Below are positions 26,062 through 35,094 of a DNA stretch of 64,000 bases, piece by piece. Source of the stretch: Nostoc sp. XA010 (GTDB lineage: Bacteria > Cyanobacteriota > Cyanobacteriia > Cyanobacteriales > Nostocaceae); the NCBI RefSeq assembly GCF_020829625.1, contig NZ_JAIVFX010000033.1:1-64000 (forward strand), written 5' to 3'. Every line of letters begins with the position of its first letter. Position 1 is the stretch's first letter. The position numbers and the translations under genes are program-made. The notes beneath the pieces were generated by a model. That model made no database searches. It worked only from the letters and a program-made list of their open reading frames with translations, and was not told where the DNA came from.

Positions 26062-27189
26062 TTAATGTGCTTTGGCAGCCACACCGGGTTTCCCACCTGC
26101 TGCCTGCGGTGGTACAGAAGTACCGATGAGACGTTGGATTTCATCTGCCTTAGAAGTTTTAGACATTGCCGCTTCAAAGGAAATGGTTCCTGCTTTGTAA
26201 AAATCGGCTAAAACCTTCTCCAGAGTTTGCATTCCCAATTTGCCGCCAGTTTGAATAGCCGAGTAAATTTGAGATGTTTTGCCTTCTCGAATTAAGTTGG
26301 AAATAGCAGGAGTAACAATCAGAATTTCTTGAGCCATAACCCGACCATATTCACCGGGTTTAGGGTTTTTCTTGGATACCAAGGTTTGGCTAAATACCCC
26401 GACCAATGAGTTAGACAATTGCACCCGCACTTGGGTTTGTCTTTCATGGGGGAAAACGTCGATAATCCGGTCAACAGTTTGGGCGGCGGAACTGGTGTGT
26501 AGCGTACCAAATACTAAGTGTCCTGTTTCTGCTGCGGAAATCGCCAAAGAAATCGTTTCCAAATCCCGCATTTCCCCCACCAGAATAATATCTGGGTCTT
26601 CCCGTAGGGCTGCTTTCAAAGCATTAGCAAAGCTCTTAGTATCTTCTCCTAGTTGCCGTTGGTGAACCAAGCTTTTAATTGGTTCATAGACAAATTCAAT
26701 TGGATCTTCCACCGTTAAAATATGCTCTGCCTTGGTGCGGTTAATCAAGTCAATCATTGCCGCTAGGGTAGTTGTCTTGCCGGAACCTGTAGGGCCTGTC
26801 ACTAGAATAAGTCCTCTGGGCTTATCGCACATTTCCCGCACTATATCTGGCAGACCTAATTTTTCAAAGTTAGGAATTTTAGAACTTAATGCCCGTAAGC
26901 AAGCAGCATAAGCACCACGTTCTTTATAAACATTCACCCGAAAGCGAGCCAAACCCTTAACACCATAAGAACAATCCAATTCCCAGGTCTGCTCTAAGGT
27001 TTTACGCTGAGTGTTGTTGAGCATACTAAAAATCAGCCTTTGACATTGATCGGCTGTTAATACATGCTCACCTATGGGGGTGAGTTTGCCACTGATACGA
27101 AAGTAGGGAGGTAAACCTGCGGATAAATGCAAATCCGAGCCACCCATTTCAATCAACTGCTCCATCAGGTCTTCAATCATCATTTCCAT
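26062..27189 (-). CDS. pilT: Type IV pilus retraction ATPase PilT
   Basis: Hexameric cytosolic ATPase that powers pilus retraction. The 375 residues contain the N-terminal MGGSDLHLSAGLPPYFRI, Walker A GPTGSGKTTTLAAMID, Asp-box and Walker B DPDIILVGEMRDLETI, and the His-box GHLVFGTLHTSSAAQTVDRI. The PilT-type AIRNLIRE-like segment reads AISNLIREGKTSQIYSAIQ. It lies 107 bases after pilB, a spacer filled partly by heptamer-type repeats, and is followed by pilC. The start MEMMIEDLMEQLIEMGG from ATG agrees with cyanobacterial PilT. Confidence 0.96.
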   Translation of the reverse strand: MEMMIEDLMEQLIEMGGSDLHLSAGLPPYFRISGKLTPIGEHVLTADQCQRLIFSMLNNTQRKTLEQTWELDCSYGVKGLARFRVNVYKERGAYAACLRALSSKIPNFEKLGLPDIVREMCDKPRGLILVTGPTGSGKTTTLAAMIDLINRTKAEHILTVEDPIEFVYEPIKSLVHQRQLGEDTKSFANALKAALREDPDIILVGEMRDLETISLAISAAETGHLVFGTLHTSSAAQTVDRIIDVFPHERQTQVRVQLSNSLVGVFSQTLVSKKNPKPGEYGRVMAQEILIVTPAISNLIREGKTSQIYSAIQTGGKLGMQTLEKVLADFYKAGTISFEAAMSKTSKADEIQRLIGTSVPPQAAGGKPGVAAKAH

Positions 27190-27296
27190 AGTTCTGTTTC
27201 CTTTTAATATTTGTTATTTGTTATTTGTCAGTTGTCATTTGTTTAAAGTTACTAATTACTAAGCATCTACCAATGACCAATAACTAATGCCTAGTC

Positions 27297-29300
27297 TTAA
27301 AACCGAGATGTCATACAGTAGGGACAATCGAGCCATTCTTGTTTCAATGTGGCCTTGCAATTCTGGCAGGTAAGACCAGTCTTGCGTTTGGCTTTTAACT
27401 CGGCTTCCAAACCAGTATCAGTAAACGTCACTCGTTCTACTTCTTCTAGAGTGGTGGAACCTTCGCGCACTAAGTCCAAACTGTAAGACAGCAAGGTTTT
27501 CATGCCCTCTTCTATTGCCACTTCCTTGATACGTTCTGTAGGTGCATCTTCGTTGATCAGGGTTTGCAGGTTTTCGGTGACTCGCATAACTTCATAAACA
27601 CCACAACGCCCTTTGTAGCCTACTCCATTACATTTTGAGCAAAGCTGATTTTTGCCTTTAGCTTCTGCGATCGCATCTAATGTCAAGGTGTTAGCCTTAT
27701 AGAAGGTGACTTCGATATCTGAGGAAGCTGATATACCATAGCGAGCCAATTCCTGGACGGTAGGAGTGTAGGAAATACGACATTCAGAACATACACGCCG
27801 CACCAAACGTTGAGCTAAAACGCCAATTAGGGAACTAGAAATCATGAAAGGCTCAATCCCCATTTCTCCCAAACGAGCGATCGCACCTGGAGCATCATTG
27901 GTATGTAAGGTAGTTAATACCAAGTGACCCGTCAAGGCAGCCTCAATTGCTGTCTTTGCCGTTTCCTTATCCCGCGTCTCACCCACTAGCAGCACATCTG
28001 GATCTTGCCGCAAGAAAGCCCGCAGAGCGGTAGCAAAATCCAGTCCTTTTTCCCGAATCACCTGTACTTGAGTAATCCCTGGAAGGCTGTACTCAATTGG
28101 GTCTTCCACAGTACTGATATTAATACCGGGATCATTCTTTTCTGATAATGCAGAATACAGCGAAGTTGTTTTCCCAGAACCAGTTGGCCCAGTCACCAAA
28201 ATCAGACCAAAGGGGCGGCTAACCATCTCCTGGACAATATGCAAGGTCTCCGGATCGGTAATTAACTTATTCAATCCCAACTGGGTGGAGGAGTTATCCA
28301 AAATCCGTAGCACCACCTTTTCCCCGTAACGACTGGGTAAGGTGCTGACGCGGAAGTCTACTTTACGTCCCTCAAATATCCGTCGGATACGTCCATCTTG
28401 GGGTATACGCCGTTCAGCAATGTCTAGATTGGAGATGATTTTAAATCGGGCTGTCACCGCCGGGATAATTTTTTTCGGTAGGGGAGGGAAAGCTTCGATC
28501 AGTATGCCATCCTTCCGAAAGCGAATCCGTAAGTTTTCTTCTTGCGGTTCGATATGAATGTCAGAAACGCCTTCATGCAAGGCTTTAGCCAGGATTCTGT
28601 TGACTAGGTTAATGACTGGGGCATCCTCTGCACCCTTCATTGCTGCCCCTAGATCAGCCTCCATTTCTTCAGGAGCATCCGAAAGATCGAGATTTCCGAG
28701 GTTTTCTAAATCCTGATTAATATCTGTAAACTTTGCTTGTTCCAGGTGCTTTTGCTTAACAGCCATTTCATCCAAATATTGGTTGATTAGCTGTTGGTAG
28801 TCTTCCTGTGTAATCACCATGCGCTGCAACGCCAGGCCTTGGGGGCGCAAGATGCGATTTAAGTCATCAGAAGCCTCTAGATTATCTGGAGCGACCATCG
28901 CCACTAAAACTGAGGGCGGGGTTTGGTCTTTGTGTTTCGATAGTGGTACTAAACGGTGGCGACGGCAAATATCCACTGGGATGAGGGTTTCGATCAGGTT
29001 CGCCATCTCCGTGTTGCCAAAGGAATTGACTTCCGGATCAAGGAATTCAACACCGTATAGTATTTTTAGTTCAAATAGCTGCTGTTTTTTGTATTGCCTG
29101 AGCAACTCAGGTGTTAGTTGTTGCTCAGTGATTGACTCTAGTACTTCCGTTAAGGGTCTGCCAGATTTGCGGCTTTCAATTAGTGCCTGTCTCATCTGTT
29201 CGGTATTGACATAGCCAGATTGCACTAGCTTGTTCCCGAAGGGTGAAAACTCTGTTCTGGTAGTTAGAGCGGTACTGCGCCGTTGTGGTGACGAGTTCAT
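27297..29300 (-). CDS. pilB: Type IV pilus assembly ATPase PilB
   Basis: Extension ATPase of the type IV pilus, GspE/PulE family, 667 residues. Order: an MshEN-like N-terminal domain (GNKLVQSGYVNTEQMRQAL), a linker, a second N-domain with SDIHIEPQEENLRIRFR, Walker A GPTGSGKTTSLYSAL, Walker B DPDVLLVGETRDKETA and GHLVLTTLHTNDAPGA. A four-Cys zinc site (CSEC...CSKC) follows. The C-terminus adds a second pair of CxxC motifs, CQNC and CPYC, a rubredoxin-like end. First gene of the minus-strand operon; divergent from grpE, with 366 bases between the starts. Confidence 0.96.
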   Translation of the reverse strand: MNSSPQRRSTALTTRTEFSPFGNKLVQSGYVNTEQMRQALIESRKSGRPLTEVLESITEQQLTPELLRQYKKQQLFELKILYGVEFLDPEVNSFGNTEMANLIETLIPVDICRRHRLVPLSKHKDQTPPSVLVAMVAPDNLEASDDLNRILRPQGLALQRMVITQEDYQQLINQYLDEMAVKQKHLEQAKFTDINQDLENLGNLDLSDAPEEMEADLGAAMKGAEDAPVINLVNRILAKALHEGVSDIHIEPQEENLRIRFRKDGILIEAFPPLPKKIIPAVTARFKIISNLDIAERRIPQDGRIRRIFEGRKVDFRVSTLPSRYGEKVVLRILDNSSTQLGLNKLITDPETLHIVQEMVSRPFGLILVTGPTGSGKTTSLYSALSEKNDPGINISTVEDPIEYSLPGITQVQVIREKGLDFATALRAFLRQDPDVLLVGETRDKETAKTAIEAALTGHLVLTTLHTNDAPGAIARLGEMGIEPFMISSSLIGVLAQRLVRRVCSECRISYTPTVQELARYGISASSDIEVTFYKANTLTLDAIAEAKGKNQLCSKCNGVGYKGRCGVYEVMRVTENLQTLINEDAPTERIKEVAIEEGMKTLLSYSLDLVREGSTTLEEVERVTFTDTGLEAELKAKRKTGLTCQNCKATLKQEWLDCPYCMTSRF

Positions 29301-29666
29301 AAATGAGCAATTGATTTGGGGAAACCTCTGCTTAAAGTATTCCCAGGCTGTGAGACAGAATTCTCATTTCTAAAAAAAGTCCTGAGTCACCTCGCTTTGC
29401 TCCGAATTAAAAATTTAAAATTAAAGATATTTTCAAATAAGATGAGGGGCGAGTTACATCCAGCGCTACTCTTGGAAATTACTCGTTCGGGTTCCCGCCT
29501 TAGTGGCGTCTGGGCCAACGTGTTCACCATTTGTCACAATAAGAGGACGGTTACATCATTTTCAGAAACTTGTCGGCAATAAAATCAGCCTCAGTAGCAA
29601 GTCGTGGATGACGACAGTTGCAAGCTGTGGAGATACACTGCCATAAGCATCTGGAATGAGTAGACA
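29301..29666. other. Divergent promoter region between pilB and grpE
   Basis: No gene is seen in these 366 bases. No CIRCE element (TTAGCACTC with its inverted copy) could be found for the heat-shock genes. A GTCACAATAAGAGG stretch near 29534 and GC-richer sequence near 29480-29520 are the only notable features. Confidence 0.4.
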
Positions 29667-30416
29667 ATGATGGATGAAAATAAACAGATAAACAATACAA
29701 GCCAGCAATTGGGTGAACCAACAGAGGTAAAGCAAGCAATGAAGAGTGACTCCCCAGCCCAAATTAATTTCAATGAATCTGGTAGCGAGGTGACAGAGCA
29801 AGTGACAGCCCAAACTAATGTATCGGGGGATACGGCTAATCTCAATCCAGAAAATAGCGTCGCTGCAAGTGAGAAAACTGGAGTGGAAACAGCAGCTTTG
29901 GCAGAACTGACTCAACAAAACGACTCTCTGAAAACGCAGCTAGAAGAGCGTAGTACTCAATATATGCGGATTGCCGCCGATTTTGAGAATTACCGGAAAC
30001 GTACTAGCAAAGAAAAAGAAGAGTTAGAGACACAGATCAAGCGGAACACCATTCTAGAATTGCTGCCAGTGGTCGATAATTTTGAGCGGGCGCGATCGCA
30101 CCTCAAACCGCAATCTGAAGGCGAAATGACCATGCACAAAAGTTACCAAGGCGTTTACAAACAATTGGTAGATAGCCTGAAGCGCTTGGGTGTATCACCA
30201 ATGCGTCCTGAAGGTCAAGAATTTGATCCTAACCTACACGAAGCAGTAATGCGCGAACCTACGGATGAACATCCTGAAGGAACAGTGTTAGAAGAGTTAG
30301 TGCGCGGATACTTCTTAGGCGATCGCGTCCTACGCCATGCAATGGTCAAAGTAGCTGCTCCCAAGGAAGATACACCTTCCGCACCAGAAGATCAGTCGAG
30401 TTCAGCCAACAGTTAA
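29667..30416 (+). CDS. grpE: Nucleotide exchange factor GrpE
   Basis: Releases ADP from DnaK in the Hsp70 cycle. The 249 residues comprise an acidic, disordered N-terminal third, a long coiled coil (LTQQNDSLKTQLEERSTQYMR), and the conserved head with RIAADFENYRKRTSKEKEE, LLPVVDNFERA and the C-terminal beta domain DPNLHEAVMRE to RVLRHAMVKVA. Start at an ATG; an in-frame second Met follows at codon 2. It leads the chaperone run grpE-dnaK-dnaJ. Confidence 0.96.
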   Translation: MMDENKQINNTSQQLGEPTEVKQAMKSDSPAQINFNESGSEVTEQVTAQTNVSGDTANLNPENSVAASEKTGVETAALAELTQQNDSLKTQLEERSTQYMRIAADFENYRKRTSKEKEELETQIKRNTILELLPVVDNFERARSHLKPQSEGEMTMHKSYQGVYKQLVDSLKRLGVSPMRPEGQEFDPNLHEAVMREPTDEHPEGTVLEELVRGYFLGDRVLRHAMVKVAAPKEDTPSAPEDQSSSANS

Positions 30417-30642
30417 GCTGTAGTCGCTTGCCTCGCTGACCTAAAGTGCCTGGGTTCTAGCAAGGACGAGCATCGTGTACCTAAAACTTGAACAAGGCTT
30501 TGGATAACTCTCTGTGTTTCAATTTCTCTCTTGCTACCAGTAATAGGGATTCCACAGACGTTATCCGCTAGCCTTGATTCGGACAAAAAAGTTTAGTCCG
30601 CGACAGATTACAGCAGAAAACTCGGTAAAAATACTGATAAAT

Positions 30643-32601
30643 ATGGGAAAAGTTATTGGGATCGACTTAGGCACTACTAACAGTTGCGTCGCAGTTTTGG
30701 AGGGCGGTCAACCACAGGTGATCTCCAGTTCTGAAGGTGGACGAACTACTCCAAGTATTCTGGGATTTGGCAAGAGTGGCGATCGCTTGGTCGGTCAATT
30801 GGCAAAGCGCCAAGCCGTAACCAATGCCGAAAACACAATTTACAGTATTAAACGATTTATCGGGCGGCGTTGGGAAGACACTGAAACAGAACGCGATCGC
30901 GTCCCTTACAACTGTGTCAAAGGTCGAGATGATACCGTTGATGTCCAAATTCGCTCAAAAAACTATACGCCACAAGAACTGTCTGCCATGATCCTGCAAA
31001 AGCTTAAGCAGGATGCAGAAAGCTTCTTGGGTGAGGAAGTTACTCAGGCAGTGATTACCGTACCAGCATATTTCACAGATGCCCAAAGACAAGCAACTAA
31101 AGATGCTGGCACCATTGCAGGATTAGAAGTCTTGCGAATCATCAATGAACCAACAGCTGCGGCTTTAGCTTTCGGATTGGACAAGCAAGACCAAGAGCAG
31201 CTAATTTTAATATTTGACTTAGGAGGCGGAACCTTCGACGTATCAATCCTGCAACTTGGAGATGGCGTTTTTGAAGTTAAAGCGACTTGTGGTAACAACC
31301 ACTTGGGTGGAGACGACTTTGATAATGCGATCGTGCTTTGGATGATGGAACGCTTCCAGCAACAAGAGAAAATCGACCTCTCCCAAGATAAAATGGCACT
31401 GCAACGCCTGCGGGAAGCAGCAGAAAAAGCAAAAATTGAACTCTCCAGCATCGTGAATACCTCCGTCAACTTACCGTTTATCACGGCTGATGACACCGGG
31501 CCAAAGCATCTGGAGATGGAACTCAGCCGCTCTAAATTTGAAGAACTGGCACTTAATTTAATTGAAGCCACCATCGAACCAATGATCCAAGCGCTCAAAG
31601 ATGCGGATCTCAAACCACAAAATATAGATCGGATTATTTTGGTAGGTGGTTCTACCCGTATTCCCGCAGTCCAAAACGCGCTAATTAAGTTTTTCAATGG
31701 CAAAGCTCCCGATCGCTCCATCAACCCTGACGAAGCCGTAGCATTGGGAGCGGCTATCCAAGCAGGGGTGTTGGGTGGCGAAGTAGATAATCTTTTACTG
31801 TTGGATGTCACTCCTCTGTCGTTGGGAATTGAAACCTTGGGTGAAGTGTTCACCAAAATTATTGAACGCAACACCACAATTCCCACCAGTAAGTCACAAA
31901 TTTTTTCCACAGCAGTTGATGGGCAAACCTCGGTAGAAATTCACATCCTCCAAGGTGAACGGGCAATGTCACGAGACAACAAGAGTCTCGGCAAGTTTCT
32001 ACTAACAGGAATTCCCCCATCGCCTCGTGGTGTGCCGCAAATTGAAGTATCCTTTGAAATCGATGTCAATGGCATCTTGAAGGTTTCTGCCCAAGACAAA
32101 GGTACAGGTAGAGAACAAAGTGTCAGGATTACCAATACAGGTGGTTTAAGTACCAACGAAGTCGAACGGATGCGCCAAGAGGCCGAACTGTTTTCCGACG
32201 AAGATGGAAGACGTAAAGAATTGGTTGAACTCAAAAATCAAGCAGATAATCTGTTGTTCAGTTACGAATCCACCATCAAGGACAATAGCAGCTTTATCGG
32301 CGACCAGATGAAAACCTTGGCCAGTGAAAAAGTTTCACAACTCCAAGCTGCAATGATTGACTCTAGTATTTCCACAGTGGAATTTAAGCAGCGCTTAGAC
32401 GACTTCCAACAAACCTTGTTTGCAATTGGTGCTGATGTTTACAATCGAGCTAACAGCCAAAGTGATGAAATTGAGGAGGCTTCAGCTAATCTCTCTACCC
32501 CAGAAGTAGACTCACCAATGAATGGCACACTAATACCACAATTCAACTTTGATTTTGACGAAGAAAGTACAGCCCAAGTTGATTATGAAGCTATAGATTA
32601 G
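30643..32601 (+). CDS. dnaK: Chaperone DnaK (Hsp70)
   Basis: ATP-driven Hsp70 chaperone of 652 residues. The N-terminus MGKVIGIDLGTTNSCVAV fixes the ATG at 30643; an upstream TTG at 30574 would add 23 unlike residues. Other signatures are IFDLGGGTFDVSIL, ILVGGSTRIPAVQ, NEPTAAALAFGLD and the substrate domain starting DVTPLSLGIET. The C-terminal tail ends QVDYEAID rather than the EEVD-like or Gly-rich tails of some paralogues. It lacks some residues usual in the main housekeeping DnaK (VKGRDDTVDV region), so it may be one of several cyanobacterial paralogues. Works with GrpE and DnaJ on either side. Confidence 0.96.
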   Translation: MGKVIGIDLGTTNSCVAVLEGGQPQVISSSEGGRTTPSILGFGKSGDRLVGQLAKRQAVTNAENTIYSIKRFIGRRWEDTETERDRVPYNCVKGRDDTVDVQIRSKNYTPQELSAMILQKLKQDAESFLGEEVTQAVITVPAYFTDAQRQATKDAGTIAGLEVLRIINEPTAAALAFGLDKQDQEQLILIFDLGGGTFDVSILQLGDGVFEVKATCGNNHLGGDDFDNAIVLWMMERFQQQEKIDLSQDKMALQRLREAAEKAKIELSSIVNTSVNLPFITADDTGPKHLEMELSRSKFEELALNLIEATIEPMIQALKDADLKPQNIDRIILVGGSTRIPAVQNALIKFFNGKAPDRSINPDEAVALGAAIQAGVLGGEVDNLLLLDVTPLSLGIETLGEVFTKIIERNTTIPTSKSQIFSTAVDGQTSVEIHILQGERAMSRDNKSLGKFLLTGIPPSPRGVPQIEVSFEIDVNGILKVSAQDKGTGREQSVRITNTGGLSTNEVERMRQEAELFSDEDGRRKELVELKNQADNLLFSYESTIKDNSSFIGDQMKTLASEKVSQLQAAMIDSSISTVEFKQRLDDFQQTLFAIGADVYNRANSQSDEIEEASANLSTPEVDSPMNGTLIPQFNFDFDEESTAQVDYEAID

Positions 32602-32947
32602 GCATTGGCAAGAGGCAGAGGGGCAGGGGGCAGGGAGCAGAGGGGAAAGAGTAAGTCAACTGCCACACTCACTCTTGGGATGTGGCTTGCAACTAGACCA
32701 CTAGGATCTGTCGCATACGGGTTATTGACCGCACCCTGTCTTTCCGTCTGACTAGCAGTAGAGAGAACAAGTTTCTGCTCGTCCCACGAATGGGGCATCC
32801 CGAACTCTGCGGGGATGGTCTTTGACCACTTCTATCGTCACGGACAAACCGCTTTTTCCTGTTCTCCAGCATACCGAGTTGCAGTCAAGAAATGTCATGT
32901 CTGAGATAGGTATTCGTATTTTACCATAGTGCCTGGTTCGCTTACAT

Positions 32948-32974
32948 CCCCACCCATCAAGGGATGGGGTTTTA
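32948..32974 (+). terminator. Hairpin followed by TTTT, possible dnaK terminator or element end
   Basis: The arms CCCCACCC and GGGATGGGG pair with one bulged A and are followed by TTTTA. This has the form of an intrinsic terminator, about 350 bases after dnaK. A similar hairpin is also typical of the subterminal structures of IS200/IS605 elements, so its origin is uncertain. Confidence 0.45.
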
Positions 32975-33570
32975 CGCTCGATCAATAAAAAGGTAATTAT
33001 TTGTTCTCTCCCTTGCCCCCTGCCCCCTGCTCCCCTGCCTCTTCCCCACCCCTAAGTTGCAGATTTTTATTAAGGCACTTTAATATATCTATATATTTAG
33101 ATTATAAATTTAGCGAAGTTTCACAAGACCCCAGCAGTTTGTTAGATTGTAGAAGCAAATTACTGTGGCTAGGCAGTGTGCCAGTTCAGATGCGATTTAA
33201 AGCATATGGGTGGTTTTCCACACCTAATAGTGCGGCTAGCCCCTCTGGTTGATGGGCGGGGTTTTCCTCTCCTACGTAGCACAATTGTAAAAGAGACAGC
33301 CGACTCGGCAGTGAGAAGTCTGAGCATAAGCTTCCCCTGCTGCTAACTTCTATCGCTTTTGTCGTCTCCTACGAGGAAAGCACCTGTTGCTCAAGATTTG
33401 TCGGTGATTTTTGTAAAAGGTAAAGGGTAAAATCAGTTATTAACATAAATTAATTTTATCTTCTGCCTAACCTCCGGCAAGCTGCTCTTTAAAAGATACT
33501 GTGTTGCTTCATCTATAGGCAAAACACTTTTCGGTAGGGTAGCAAGTGACGGTGACGTTCTACTGCCCTT

Positions 33571-33670
33571 CTCCTGACGGAGACGCTACGCGAACGGGTG
33601 ACGCTCCTAAGGTCGCTAACGCTCCGCTAACACCAGTCGCTGATGGGGGAAACCCCCAAGACCGCGCAGG
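33571..33670. repeat. Interspersed palindromic repeat upstream of dnaJ
   Basis: Contains GACGGAGACGCTACGCGAAC, GGTCGCTAACGCTCCGCTAA and the palindromic TGGGGGAAACCCCC core next to CAGTCGCTGA. The same modules occur in inverse orientation between petC and petA (43102-43290). It stops about 45 bases before the dnaJ start. Confidence 0.75.
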
Positions 33671-33712
33671 TTCACCTTCTGCTTTCTTCCTTCTAACTTT
33701 TACCTTTGCTAT

Positions 33713-34840
33713 ATGGCCCGCGACTATTATGAAATCCTGGGTGTCTCTCGTGACACCGACAAAGAAGAAATCAAACAAGCCTATCGCCGTTTAGCCCGGA
33801 AGTATCACCCAGATGTGAACAAAGAACCGGGGGCGGAGGATCGCTTTAAAGAAATTAACCGCGCTTATGAGGTACTCTCAGAGCCAGAAACCCGCGCTCG
33901 TTATGATCGCTTTGGCCCAGAGGGTGTCTCCGGTGCAGGCTCAGGTTTCCAAGATGTTGGCGATATGGGTGGTTTTGCCGATATCTTTGAAAGCATTTTT
34001 AGTGGCTTTGCTGGCGGTATGGGTAATCCCACGCAACAAAGACGGCGCAGTGGGCCTGCTAGGGGTGATGACCTGCGGCTAGACCTGAAGTTAGATTTTC
34101 GGGAAGCGGTATTTGGCGGGGAAAAAGAAATTCGCATTTCCCATCTAGAAAATTGTGAAGTCTGTAGTGGTTCTGGTGCTAAACCTGGAACCCGCCCTCG
34201 GACTTGTTCTACTTGTACCGGATCGGGTCAAGTCCGCCGTGTTACCAGAACACCTTTTGGCAGTTTTACCCAAGTTTCGACTTGTCCCACCTGTAATGGG
34301 ACAGGGATGGTAATTGAAGATAAGTGTGATGCCTGTGATGGTAAAGGCGCAAATCAAGTTACAAAGAAACTCAAAATTACCATTCCGGCTGGTGTGGATA
34401 ATGGCACACGCTTGCGGATTTCTAGTGAAGGAGATGCTGGCCAACGCAGTGGGCCTCCTGGCGATTTGTACGTTTACTTGTTCGTAAATGAGGACGAGGA
34501 ATTCCAACGGGATGGCATTAATATTCTCTCGGAAATCAAACTTAGCTACCTGCAAGCGATTTTAGGTTGTCGGTTAGAGGTAGATACGGTAGATGGGCCT
34601 GTGGAACTGATCATTCCGGCTGGAACCCAGCCCAATACGGTGATGAAGTTGGAAAATCGCGGCGTACCCCGTTTGGGTAATCCCGTTAGTCGAGGGGATC
34701 ACATGCTGACAGTATTAATTGATATTCCCACCAAGGTTACCCCTGATGAGAGGGAATTGTTGGAGAAGCTGGCTAAAATTAAGGGAGATCGCACTGGTAA
34801 AGGCGGTCTAGAAGGATTCTTGGGAAATTTATTTAAGTAA
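33713..34840 (+). CDS. dnaJ: Chaperone DnaJ (type I Hsp40)
   Basis: J-domain co-chaperone that stimulates DnaK ATPase. The 375 residues follow the classic order: J domain with HPD in YHPDVNKEPG, a Gly/Phe-rich linker (GFQDVGDMGGFADIF), four CxxCxGxG zinc repeats (CEVCSGSG, CSTCTGSG, CPTCNGTG, CDACDGKG) at about residues 148-205, then the C-terminal substrate domains. The stop overlaps the start of the TusA-like gene by one base (TAATG), so the two are probably translationally coupled. Start at ATG giving MARDYYEILGVSRD. Confidence 0.97.
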   Translation: MARDYYEILGVSRDTDKEEIKQAYRRLARKYHPDVNKEPGAEDRFKEINRAYEVLSEPETRARYDRFGPEGVSGAGSGFQDVGDMGGFADIFESIFSGFAGGMGNPTQQRRRSGPARGDDLRLDLKLDFREAVFGGEKEIRISHLENCEVCSGSGAKPGTRPRTCSTCTGSGQVRRVTRTPFGSFTQVSTCPTCNGTGMVIEDKCDACDGKGANQVTKKLKITIPAGVDNGTRLRISSEGDAGQRSGPPGDLYVYLFVNEDEEFQRDGINILSEIKLSYLQAILGCRLEVDTVDGPVELIIPAGTQPNTVMKLENRGVPRLGNPVSRGDHMLTVLIDIPTKVTPDERELLEKLAKIKGDRTGKGGLEGFLGNLFK

Positions 34841-35094
34841 TGAAGCCCTCTCTTTTAACTCCTGATGCTCAACTTGATTTACGCGGCACTCCTTGCCCAA
34901 TTAATTTTGTGCGGACAAAATTACGTCTGGAGAAAATGCCATTGGGAGGTTTACTAGAAGTCTGGCTAGACCCAGGTGAGCCAATTGAGCAGGTTCCCGA
35001 TAGTCTGACAATGGCAGGTTATCATGTGGAACAAATTACAAATTGCACTAGTTATTTTTCTCTGTTAGTACGCCGTCCAGTTGCTAGCCAATGA
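34840..35094 (+). CDS. TusA/SirA-like sulfurtransferase
   Basis: An 84-residue protein with the family signature LDLRGTPCPINFVRTKLRLE, where the Cys in CPxxxxxxK/R accepts persulfide sulfur. The rest follows the TusA fold: a strand (LLEVWLDPGEPIEQVPDSL) and an aromatic C-terminal end. TusA-like proteins deliver sulfur to tRNA thiolation, Moco or other sinks; which one applies here cannot be read from sequence. It is wedged between dnaJ (one-base overlap) and rsgA (ATGA overlap), a tight three-gene unit. Confidence 0.92.
   Translation: MKPSLLTPDAQLDLRGTPCPINFVRTKLRLEKMPLGGLLEVWLDPGEPIEQVPDSLTMAGYHVEQITNCTSYFSLLVRRPVASQ

Larger units (their letters stand above)
32602..33712. other. 1.1-kb repeat-rich gap between dnaK and dnaJ
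   Basis: No intact gene. In order: G-rich (32605-32650) and C/T-rich (33005-33050) low-complexity runs; 32660-32990 with a hairpin at 32948-32974; 33230-33420, another GC-rich stretch without gene; and 33571-33670, a palindromic interspersed repeat with TGGGGGAAACCCCC, shared in inverted form with 43.18 kb. Weak minus-strand ORFs at 32598-32985 resemble remains of an element, but no family was recognised. Confidence 0.6.

Noticed and set aside
29301..29666. CIRCE heat-shock operator before grpE
   Set aside because: No TTAGCACTC-N9-GAGTGCTAA match could be found by eye.
29562..29918. 118-codon minus-strand ORF over the grpE start
   Set aside because: Antisense to the conserved GrpE gene and its leader; not supported.
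31044..31910. 288-codon minus-strand ORF inside dnaK
   Set aside because: Long but exactly antisense to conserved Hsp70 codons, a common codon-bias artefact.
32598..32985. TnpB or other IS200/IS605 gene remnant
   Set aside because: A hairpin and some peptide texture suggest an old element, but no TnpA or TnpB motif could be recognised, so no mobile element is called.
33001..33252. 83-codon ORF between dnaK and dnaJ
   Set aside because: Begins in a C/T-rich low-complexity run and ends in repeat sequence.
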